Shown here piece by piece: positions 57,361-64,000 of a stretch of DNA of 64,000 nucleotides. The notes under the pieces were generated by a model, which saw only the letters and a program-made list of their open reading frames with translations, was not told the origin of the DNA and did not search any database. Source of the DNA: Paracoccus haematequi. Lineage in GTDB: Bacteria > Pseudomonadota > Alphaproteobacteria > Rhodobacterales > Rhodobacteraceae. The stretch is from the NCBI RefSeq assembly GCF_900631945.1, contig NZ_UZWE01000024.1, positions 62,001 to 126,000 on the forward strand. The letters run 5' to 3'. Each line of letters opens with the position of its first letter. The first letter of the stretch is position 1. The position numbers were made by a program, and so were the translations under genes.

Positions 57361-58413
57361 TTGCTGGACGTGACGACCATCCGCGCCGAACTGGCGGCCC
57401 ATTACGATCTGGCCCCCTCGGTCGATCTGGCCCGCGACATGGCCCATATCCATGCCCGCATGGACCGGGTGATGCCCTTTCCGGACTGGGCCATGGCCGC
57501 GCCCTATGTGGCGGCGATCAACCGGCTGAAGGCGGAACGGGGCGCGGTGGTGCTGGCGCACAACTACATGACGCCCGACATCTATCACGGCATCGCCGAC
57601 GTGGTGGGCGACAGCCTGCAACTGGCCATCGAGGCGACGCGGGTCGATGCCGACATCATCGTGCAATGCGGCGTGCATTTCATGGCGGAAACCTCGAAGA
57701 TCCTGAACCCCGCCAAGACCGTGCTGATGCCCGACATGGAGGCGGGCTGTTCCCTGGCCGAATCCATCACCGCCGAGGGGATCGCGCAGATGCGCGCGCA
57801 ATATCCCGGCGCGCCGGTGGTCAGCTATGTCAACACCACGGCGGCAGTGAAGGCCGCGTCCGACATCTGCTGCACCTCGTCCAACGCCGCGCAGATCGTT
57901 GCGGCGATGCCCGGCGACACGGTCATCATGACGCCCGACAAATGGCTGGCGCAGAACGTGGCCAAGCAGGTGCCGCAGAAGCGCATCGTCTGGTGGGACG
58001 GGGCCTGCATCGTCCACGAACGCTTCACGCCCCAGGATCTGCGCGATTTCCGCGACTGGCATCCGGGGCTGAAGATCATCGCCCATCCCGAATGCCCGCC
58101 CGACGTGGTGGCCGAGGCCGACTTCGCAGGCTCGACAGCGCATATCATCGACTGGGTGGGCCGCGAACGGCCCCGGCAGGCGATGCTGGTCACGGAATGC
58201 TCGATGGCGGCCAACATCTCGGACGCCCACCCCGAGGTCGAATTCCTGGGGCCGTGCAACATGTGCCCGCACATGAAGAAGATCACGTTGGAAAAGGTGC
58301 TGTGGTCGCTGCATTCCATGACCGGCCAGGTCGAGGTGGACCCAGCCGTCGCCGCCCCCGCGCGCCGGGCGGTGCAGCGGATGATCGACCTGTCGCGGCA
58401 ACTGGCGGCCTGA
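57361..58413 (+). CDS. nadA: Quinolinate synthase A
   Basis: A 350-residue 4Fe-4S enzyme that condenses iminoaspartate with dihydroxyacetone phosphate. Cluster Cys are in DMEAGCSLAES, VTECSMAANI and LGPCNMCPHMKK. VVLAHNYMTPDI is the conserved first substrate segment. It starts at TTG 57361 with GGAGG upstream. First gene of nadABC; a short promoter-containing gap (57231-57360) separates it from pmtA. Confidence 0.96.
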   Translation: MLDVTTIRAELAAHYDLAPSVDLARDMAHIHARMDRVMPFPDWAMAAPYVAAINRLKAERGAVVLAHNYMTPDIYHGIADVVGDSLQLAIEATRVDADIIVQCGVHFMAETSKILNPAKTVLMPDMEAGCSLAESITAEGIAQMRAQYPGAPVVSYVNTTAAVKAASDICCTSSNAAQIVAAMPGDTVIMTPDKWLAQNVAKQVPQKRIVWWDGACIVHERFTPQDLRDFRDWHPGLKIIAHPECPPDVVAEADFAGSTAHIIDWVGRERPRQAMLVTECSMAANISDAHPEVEFLGPCNMCPHMKKITLEKVLWSLHSMTGQVEVDPAVAAPARRAVQRMIDLSRQLAA

Positions 58414-58417
58414 TCCG

Positions 58418-59959
58418 ATGATCCGCACCGACCGCGTGGTGATCGTCGGCGCGGGGCTGGCCGCGCTGTATGCGGCGCTGGTGCTGGCGCCGCGTCCGGT
58501 GCTGATGATCTCGCCCGATCCGCTGGGCCAGGGGGCCAGTTCCGCCTGGGCGCAGGGCGGGGTCGCGGCGGCGATGGACCCGGCCGACAGCGCCGCGCTG
58601 CACGCCGCCGACACGCTGCGGGCGGGGGCGGGCCTTGTCGATGCCGACGTGGCCCGGCTGGTCACGGCCGAGGCGCGCGACCACATCCTGCGCCTGACGG
58701 CGCTGGGCACGCCCTTCGACCGCGGCGCGGCGGGCGGCTATGTCCTGTCGCGCGAAGCCGCGCACAGCCTGGCCCGCGTCGTCCGCGTCCAGGGCGACCA
58801 GGCGGGGGCGCAGATCATGCGCGCCCTGGCCGCCGCCATCCGGGCCACGCCCTCGGTCCAGGTGGCCGAGGGCTGGGTGGCGACCGGGCTGCGGACGGAC
58901 GGCGGCCGCGTGGCGGGGATCGACCTGGCGCGGTCCTCGGGATCGGCAACGGTGACGGTCGCGGCCCCGGCGGTGCTGATCGCCGGCGGTGGCTCGGGCG
59001 GGCTTTACGCCGTCACGACCAATCCGCCGCGCATCCGGGGCGAGGCCCTGGGCATGGCCGCCCGCGCGGGCGCGGTGATCTCGGACGCGGAATTCGTGCA
59101 GTTCCACCCCACCGCCATCGCCAGCGGCGCCGATCCTGCGCCCCTTGCGACCGAGGCGCTGCGCGGCGAAGGCGCGCATCTGGTCAACGCCCATGGCGTC
59201 CGCTTCATGACCGCGCTGCATCCCGATGCCGAACTGGCCCCGCGCGACATCGTGGCCCGCGGCGTTTACGCCGAGGCCCGGGCGGGCCGCCGTCCCGCGC
59301 TGGATTGCCGCGCGCTCGGACCCCGCATCGCGGCGGATTTCCCGGCCGTGGCGGCGGCCTGCGCGCGGGCGGGCATCGACCCTGCGCGCCGGCCGATCCC
59401 GGTCGCGGCGGCGGCGCATTACCATATGGGCGGTATCGCCACCGATCTGGATGGCCGCAGCAGCCTGCCCGGCCTCTGGGCCTGCGGCGAGGCGGCCTCG
59501 ACCGGGCTGCACGGCGCGAACCGCCTGGCCTCGAACGGGCTGCTGGAGGCCCTGGTCTTCGCGCGCCGGGCGGCGCTGTCGATCGGCCGCGACGGCCCGC
59601 CTGCCGCCCCGGTCGCCTTGCCCGATCCGGCCCCCGCCGCGCCGCCCGATCCCGTCCTGGTGGCGCGCCTGCGCCAGGCCATGACCGCAGGCGCGGGCGT
59701 CCTGCGCGACGCCCAGGGCCTGACGGAAGCCCTGCGCGGCATCGCCCGGATCGAGGCCGCACAGCCCGACTGTCCGCGCCTGGCCAACATGACCGCCACC
59801 GCCACGCTGATCTGCGCCGCCGCCCTGGCCCGCCAGGAAAGCCGGGGCGCCCATTGCCGCACCGATTTCCCCGACCCGCTGCCCGATGCCCGCCGCAGCC
59901 GCATGACCCTGGCCGAGGCCCTGGCGCTACGCCCCATCCCCGAACCGGAGCCGTCATGA
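58418..59959 (+). CDS. nadB: L-aspartate oxidase
   Basis: A 513-residue flavoenzyme oxidising aspartate to iminoaspartate. The FAD-binding start is VVIVGAGLAALYAALVL, and the family has GASSAWAQGGVAAAMDP near residue 50 and HYHMGGIATD with the active-site Arg region near 330. It begins 4 bases after nadA and overlaps nadC by ATGA. Confidence 0.96.
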   Translation: MIRTDRVVIVGAGLAALYAALVLAPRPVLMISPDPLGQGASSAWAQGGVAAAMDPADSAALHAADTLRAGAGLVDADVARLVTAEARDHILRLTALGTPFDRGAAGGYVLSREAAHSLARVVRVQGDQAGAQIMRALAAAIRATPSVQVAEGWVATGLRTDGGRVAGIDLARSSGSATVTVAAPAVLIAGGGSGGLYAVTTNPPRIRGEALGMAARAGAVISDAEFVQFHPTAIASGADPAPLATEALRGEGAHLVNAHGVRFMTALHPDAELAPRDIVARGVYAEARAGRRPALDCRALGPRIAADFPAVAAACARAGIDPARRPIPVAAAAHYHMGGIATDLDGRSSLPGLWACGEAASTGLHGANRLASNGLLEALVFARRAALSIGRDGPPAAPVALPDPAPAAPPDPVLVARLRQAMTAGAGVLRDAQGLTEALRGIARIEAAQPDCPRLANMTATATLICAAALARQESRGAHCRTDFPDPLPDARRSRMTLAEALALRPIPEPEPS

Positions 59960-60801
59960 CCCCGCCCTTGCCCGACCTGATCCTGGAACCCCTGGTCCGC
60001 GCGGCCCTGATCGAGGATCTGGGCGCGCATGGCGACATCACCACCCGCACGGTGATCCCGCAGGGCACCCGCACCCGCGGCGCCATCCGCGCGCGCCAGG
60101 CGGGCACCGCCTCGGGGATGCAGCTTGCCGCGCTGGCCTTCCGCCTGATCGACCCGGCCCTGCGGCTGGAGGTTCTGGTCCCCGACGGCGCCGCCTTCGC
60201 CCCCGGCGACACGCTGGCCCGGATCGAGGGCGACGCCGCCGCGATCCTGTCGGCCGAGCGGGTGGCGCTGAATTTCGCGGGCCGCCTGTCGGGCATCGCC
60301 ACCATGACGGCGGCCTTCGTGGCCGAGACGCGCGGCACCGCCGCCCGCATCACCTGCACCCGCAAGACCACGCCCGGCCTGCGTCTGGTGGAAAAACAGG
60401 CGGTGCTGCATGGCGGCGGCTTCAACCACCGCGTTTCGCTGTCCGACGCGATCCTGATCAAGGACAACCACATCGCGGCAGGCGGCGGCATCCGCGCCGT
60501 GCTGGGGGCCGTGAAGGCCCGCGCCTCGCACATGATGCGTGTCGAGATCGAGGTCGACGACCTGGACCAACTGGCCGAAGTCCTGGACGAGGGCGGCGCC
60601 GACGTGGTCCTGCTGGACAACATGGACACCGCCGCGCTGCACCGCGCGGTCGCCATGGCGCAGGGCCGCGTGGTGCTGGAGGCCTCGGGCAACATGCGCC
60701 TGCCGCGCATCGCCGAGGTTGCGGCGACGGGGGTCGACTATATCTCGGTCGGCGCGCTGACCCATTCGGTGCCCGTGCTGGATCTGGGCCTGGATTTCTG
60801 A
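59956..60801 (+). CDS. nadC: Quinolinate phosphoribosyltransferase (decarboxylating)
   Basis: A 281-residue enzyme converting quinolinate and PRPP to nicotinate mononucleotide. Segments EDLGAHGDITTRTVIP, TRKTTPGLRLVEKQAVLHGG and ILIKDNHI with the phosphate-binding EASGNMRLPRIAEVA and GVDYISVGALTHS are all present. The start overlaps nadB (ATGA). The gap after it (60802-61028) shows no gene. Confidence 0.97.
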   Translation: MTPPLPDLILEPLVRAALIEDLGAHGDITTRTVIPQGTRTRGAIRARQAGTASGMQLAALAFRLIDPALRLEVLVPDGAAFAPGDTLARIEGDAAAILSAERVALNFAGRLSGIATMTAAFVAETRGTAARITCTRKTTPGLRLVEKQAVLHGGGFNHRVSLSDAILIKDNHIAAGGGIRAVLGAVKARASHMMRVEIEVDDLDQLAEVLDEGGADVVLLDNMDTAALHRAVAMAQGRVVLEASGNMRLPRIAEVAATGVDYISVGALTHSVPVLDLGLDF

Positions 60802-61028
60802 CGCGCACGGATGCGGGCCTCCCGGAGCCTGGGCAAGTTTTTGCCGCCTGCGACGCAGCGTCAGGCGTCCGCCGAGAACGGCGGAACCCCGACGAGGCCG
60901 TCAATGGGCAAGCTTGCATGGACGCGCAGATCGGTGTCGCCGCAGCGCGCGGACGGCCAGCGACGACACCGGGGGACGGCGGCATTGATGGACGAATTGC
61001 GGCGGTATGACTTGACCGTTAAGCCACG

Positions 61029-61715
61029 TCACGCCACCAGCCGATAGCCTCCCGATTCCGTCACCAGCAGGCGCGCATTGCTGGGATCGGGTTCGATCTT
61101 CTGGCGCAGGCGATAGATGTGGGTTTCCAGCGTATGCGTGGTCACGCCCGCGTTGTATCCCCAGACCTCGTGCAGCAGCACGTCGCGGGCCACCACCCCG
61201 TCCTGGGCGCGGTACAGGAATTTCAGGATGTTGGTTTCCTTCTCGGTCAGGCGGATCTTGCGGTCCTTCTGGTCGATCAGCATCTTCATCGCCGGCTTGA
61301 AGGTGTACGGGCCCAACTGGAAGATCGCGTCTTCGGACTGTTCATGGGTGCGAAGCTGCGCGCGCAGGCGGGCCAGCAGGACCGGGAACTTGAACGGCTT
61401 GGTGATGTAATCGTTGGCGCCGGCGTCCAGGCCCAGGATGGTGTCGGCGTCGGTGTCGTGGCCGGTCAGCATCACGATGGGGCATTTGACGTTCAGCTTG
61501 CGCAGCTTCTTGCACAACTCGCGCCCGTCGGTGTCGGGCAGGCCCACGTCCAGGATCACCAGGTCGAAGATCGCGCCCTTGGCGGCCTCGACGGCGGCCG
61601 CGCCGCTGCCGGCCTCGGTCACATCGAAGTCGTCGGTGGCGGTCAATTGTTCGGCCAGGGCCTCGCGCAGGTCTTCCTCGTCATCGACCAGCAGGATTTT
61701 TTTCAGTCCGGGCAT
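61029..61715 (-). CDS. OmpR-family response regulator
   Basis: A 228-residue regulator. The receiver has acidic DDEED near residue 11, the phospho-acceptor Asp in LVILDVGLPDTDG, and Lys in YITKPFKFPVL. The C-terminal winged helix has RLTEKETNILKFLYR and THTLETHIYRLRQKIE. AGGAGG stands before ATG 61715. No histidine kinase is adjacent, so its partner is unknown. It is divergent from ribA. Confidence 0.93.
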   Translation of the reverse strand: MPGLKKILLVDDEEDLREALAEQLTATDDFDVTEAGSGAAAVEAAKGAIFDLVILDVGLPDTDGRELCKKLRKLNVKCPIVMLTGHDTDADTILGLDAGANDYITKPFKFPVLLARLRAQLRTHEQSEDAIFQLGPYTFKPAMKMLIDQKDRKIRLTEKETNILKFLYRAQDGVVARDVLLHEVWGYNAGVTTHTLETHIYRLRQKIEPDPSNARLLVTESGGYRLVA

Positions 61716-61851
61716 GTTGCCTCCTGTCTCTTGTTGCGCAAAGACGTGGGCGAGGCCGCGCCGCCCGTCCAGCATCATGTCGGAAATCTCACATGGAGTT
61801 GTCGGCATGGATGCTTATGTTTCAAATTGTTTCAAAACTCCGGGACCGTCC

Positions 61852-62910
61852 ATGAGCCTGATCCCCACCCTGACCGAGGTCGTGTCCCGCGCGCGGACCG
61901 ATCTGCGCATGGGCCTGCCGGTGATGATCGGCGGGCACCTGCTCGCGGCGGTGGAAACGCTGTCGCCCGCACGGCTGGACGCGATCCGCGCCCTGGGCCG
62001 GCCCGTGCTGGCCCTGACCGAGCGCCGGGCCGAGACGCTGAAGGCGCGGGCCTATGACGACGGGCTGGCCCGCGTGATCGTGCCGCCGGAGGCCGACCAT
62101 GCCTGGCTGCGGGCGCTGGCCGATCCCTCGGGCGATCTGATGACGCCGATGAAGGGGCCGCTGTTCACGGAACGCGACGGCGACGCGACGCCGCATCTGG
62201 CCGGACTGGCGCTGGCGAAATCGGCGCAGCTTCTGCCCGCCGTTCTGGTGGTGGCAAGCGCGCCGCTGCCCGGTCTGACCCAGGTCGCGCCCGGCCCGCT
62301 GCTGGCGCAGCTTGCGCATGAGGCGGCCCTGGCCCCGGTCGCCGCCGCCAACCTGCCGCTGGCCGCGGCCGAGAAATCGCGCCTGCACATCTTCCGCCCC
62401 GACGATGGCGGGGCCGAACATTACGCCATCGAGATCGGCGATCCCCCCAGGGACGCCCCGGTCCTGGCGCGGCTGCATTCGGCCTGCTTCACCGGCGATG
62501 TGCTGGGCAGCCTGAAATGCGATTGCGGCCCGCAGCTTCATGCCGCGCTGGCGGCGATGGGTCAGGCGGGGCAGGGGGTGCTGCTGTATCTGAACCAGGA
62601 AGGCCGGGGGATCGGGCTGGCCAACAAGATGCGCGCCTATGCGTTGCAGAACCAGGGGTTCGATACGGTGCAGGCCAACCACCGGCTGGGGTTCGAGGAT
62701 GACGAACGCGATTTCCGCATCGGCGCGGCGCTGCTGCGGCGGATGGGATTTTCGGCGGCGCGGCTGATGACGAACAACCCGCGCAAGGTGGCCATGCTGG
62801 AAAGCCACGGCATCGCCGTGGCGGAACGGGTGCCGCTGGTGGTCGGCCGCAACCGCTTCAACACCGGCTATCTGGACACCAAAGCGGCGAAATCGGGGCA
62901 TCTGCTGTGA
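61852..62910 (+). CDS. ribA: GTP cyclohydrolase II with degenerate N-terminal domain
   Basis: A 352-residue riboflavin-pathway enzyme. The C-terminal GTP cyclohydrolase II domain (about residues 175-352) has the zinc Cys in HSACFTGDVLGSLKCDCG, the catalytic LNQEGRGIGLANKM and the Lys/Thr of MTNNPRKVAML. The N-terminal 170 residues are RibB-like in position but lack its acidic motifs, so only cyclohydrolase activity is expected. An in-frame ATG at 61807 is an alternative start. Confidence 0.92.
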   Translation: MSLIPTLTEVVSRARTDLRMGLPVMIGGHLLAAVETLSPARLDAIRALGRPVLALTERRAETLKARAYDDGLARVIVPPEADHAWLRALADPSGDLMTPMKGPLFTERDGDATPHLAGLALAKSAQLLPAVLVVASAPLPGLTQVAPGPLLAQLAHEAALAPVAAANLPLAAAEKSRLHIFRPDDGGAEHYAIEIGDPPRDAPVLARLHSACFTGDVLGSLKCDCGPQLHAALAAMGQAGQGVLLYLNQEGRGIGLANKMRAYALQNQGFDTVQANHRLGFEDDERDFRIGAALLRRMGFSAARLMTNNPRKVAMLESHGIAVAERVPLVVGRNRFNTGYLDTKAAKSGHLL

Positions 62911-63401
62911 CGCCGGGCGATCTGGTCCTGACGCCGCAGGGGGTGCGGTTCCGGGGGCGGCTGTTTCCTTGCAGCATCGGCAAGAGCGGCGTGACCCGCG
63001 ACAAGCGCGAGGGCGACGGCGCCACCCCCGCCGGGATCTGGCGGATCACCGGGCTGTGGTACCGCCCCGACCGTCTGCCCCCGCCCGCGCCTTGGGCGCG
63101 ACCCATCGGGCCGGGCGATCTGTGGTGCGATGCGCCGGATCATCCGGGGTATAACCATCATGCCCGCGCCCCGCTGGCCGCCAGCCATGAACGGCTGCGG
63201 AGGGCGGATCCGCTGTATGACCTGATCCTGACCACCGACTGGAACTGGCCCGATGCGGTGCCGGGGCGCGGATCGGCGATCTTCCTGCATCAGTGGCGCA
63301 GGCCCGGTTTCGGGACAGAGGGCTGCATTGCCTTCGCGCGTCGGGATCTGATGTGGATCGCCCGGCGGGCTGCGCCGGGGACGCGGGTGATTGTGCCGTG
63401 A
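62907..63401 (+). CDS. L,D-transpeptidase (YkuD) family protein
   Basis: A 164-residue protein with the YkuD catalytic pattern: IFLHQWRRPGFGTEGCIAFA with the active Cys near residue 140. The N-terminus has GKSGVTRDKREGDGATPAG, typical of the short cytoplasm-starting subgroup. No signal peptide is seen. It starts at GTG 62907, which overlaps the ribA stop (GTGA). It may crosslink or anchor peptidoglycan. Confidence 0.85.
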   Translation: MTPGDLVLTPQGVRFRGRLFPCSIGKSGVTRDKREGDGATPAGIWRITGLWYRPDRLPPPAPWARPIGPGDLWCDAPDHPGYNHHARAPLAASHERLRRADPLYDLILTTDWNWPDAVPGRGSAIFLHQWRRPGFGTEGCIAFARRDLMWIARRAAPGTRVIVP

Positions 63402-63410
63402 CGTTGACCG

Positions 63411-63547
63411 GACGGGACAAGGAAACGCACTGCGTTTCCCCCGTCCGCCATGCGACCTTGCCATCAGGGACGGTGCCGTCCCGCGACCACGAGAGGCCGG
63501 CGCCCGCCGGGGGCGGGGCGGGCGCTGGCCGGGCCTTTGAGGCCCGG
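63411..63547. terminator. Hairpin cluster between convergent genes
   Basis: 63402-63607 has no gene. It holds GACGGG...CCCGTC enclosing GGAAACGC/GCGTTTCC (63411-63445), a GC-rich dyad around 63500-63525, and CCGGGCC/GGCCCGG with a TTTGA loop (63529-63547). The convergent genes on each side suggest termination from both strands; no T run is seen. Confidence 0.5.
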
Positions 63548-63607
63548 CGGTTCCGGTGACGATGTCGCGGCGTGGCGAAGGCGATGGCCTTCGCCAGTCA
63601 TGGGCTG

Positions 63608-64000
63608 CTACAGCGCATTCCTCGGCATCGGCAGTTCGCCCCGGTTATACGGTCCCCAATCCGTCACCTCGGGGTAAAACTGCCGCCGCCACGCCCGGAC
63701 GCGCGGGTTCATGCGACGCCGCCACCAGGGCGGGACCATGGCGACGAAGGTCATCGCCGGATAGCCCAGCGGCAGTTGCGGCGCCTGGTTCGCGCCATAG
63801 GTTTGCAGCAGCGGAAACCGCCGGTCGGGCTTGGTGTGATGATCCGAATGGCGTTGCAGGTTGATCAGCAGCCAGTTCGACGCCCTACGGCTGGCGTTCC
63901 AGCTGTGGCGCGGCAGGACAGGCTCGTATCGCCCCTTGCCCAGATGCTTGCGGGTCAGGCCGTAATGTTCGACGTAATTCGTCAGTTCAAGCTGCCAGAT
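63608..64000 (-). CDS. AlkB-like alkane hydroxylase, C-terminal part
   Basis: The last 130 residues of a gene continuing past the window end. It has NYVEHYGLTRKHLG, YEPVLPRHSWNASRRASN and LLINLQRHSDHHTKPDRR, the His-rich di-iron motifs of membrane alkane monooxygenases. The His clusters HYG, HSWN and QRHSDHH match AlkB closely. The stop is TAG at 63610-63608. The N-terminal helices are not visible. Confidence 0.88.
   Translation of the reverse strand: MWQLELTNYVEHYGLTRKHLGKGRYEPVLPRHSWNASRRASNWLLINLQRHSDHHTKPDRRFPLLQTYGANQAPQLPLGYPAMTFVAMVPPWWRRRMNPRVRAWRRQFYPEVTDWGPYNRGELPMPRNAL

Noticed and set aside
60811..61047. A 78-codon plus-strand frame after nadC
   Set aside because: Composition is Arg/Pro/Ser-rich, there is no ribosome site, and it overlaps the end of the response regulator gene antisense.

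Overview
The window is high-GC alphaproteobacterial DNA, most likely from Paracoccus or a close Rhodobacteraceae relative. Evidence for this is the ccoNOQP operon with a divergent universal stress gene and two FNR/FnrP-type boxes, a psd-pssA-pmtA cluster with a Rhodobacter-type PmtA, nadABC, and VPLPA-CTERM sorting signals.

Positions 1 to about 34140 are a temperate prophage with a T7/podovirus-like virion. It abuts the 3' end of a tRNA-Lys(UUU) gene (34143-34218, minus strand), the probable attachment site; its left end lies outside the window. Minus-strand late genes run from terminase (14503) through portal, scaffold, capsid, tail tubular proteins and internal virion proteins to base 1, nearly all chained by ATGA, GTGA or TGATG overlaps. 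Early minus-strand genes (21195 to 15814) encode a TOPRIM primase, a P-loop replicative helicase, an RNA polymerase alpha-CTD-like protein and several small proteins. They are followed by a 12-copy CCGTTGTG iteron array (15368-15674), a candidate phage origin. The immunity region (22224-23550) has a Cro-like gene, a CI-like repressor lacking the S24 catalytic residues, and a small membrane protein. A repressor-linked promoter precedes a plus-strand operon ending in the integrase (26013). The right arm carries the lysis cassette (holin-like, muramidase, overlapping Rz/Rz1-like pair) and tail-fibre genes.

The most unusual feature is a structured leader of about 150 bp present three times (about 6931-7102, 28264-28438, 33842-34018). 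Each copy lies directly upstream of the first gene of a late block: capsid, lysis, or tail fibres. The copies share a promoter-like element, a multi-stem fold supported by compensatory base changes, and usually a Shine-Dalgarno sequence at the end. Three plus-strand genes lie against the grain of phage transcription and look like morons: a NYN nuclease preceded by a promoter-terminator unit, a zinc-ribbon/DUF4145 protein, and a VPLPA-CTERM surface protein.

From 34314 onward the DNA is ordinary chromosome: dapF-mtaB; a universal stress protein and cbb3 oxidase; a pair of REP-like hairpins; a rhomboid, Trm112, LON-domain and CnoX-type thioredoxin cluster; xthA; an MFS transporter; a glutathionyl-hydroquinone reductase; a LacI-controlled ribitol-type ABC transport and catabolism operon; phospholipid synthesis (psd, pssA, pmtA); NAD synthesis (nadABC); a response regulator; ribA; an L,D-transpeptidase; and the C-terminal end of an AlkB-like hydroxylase.
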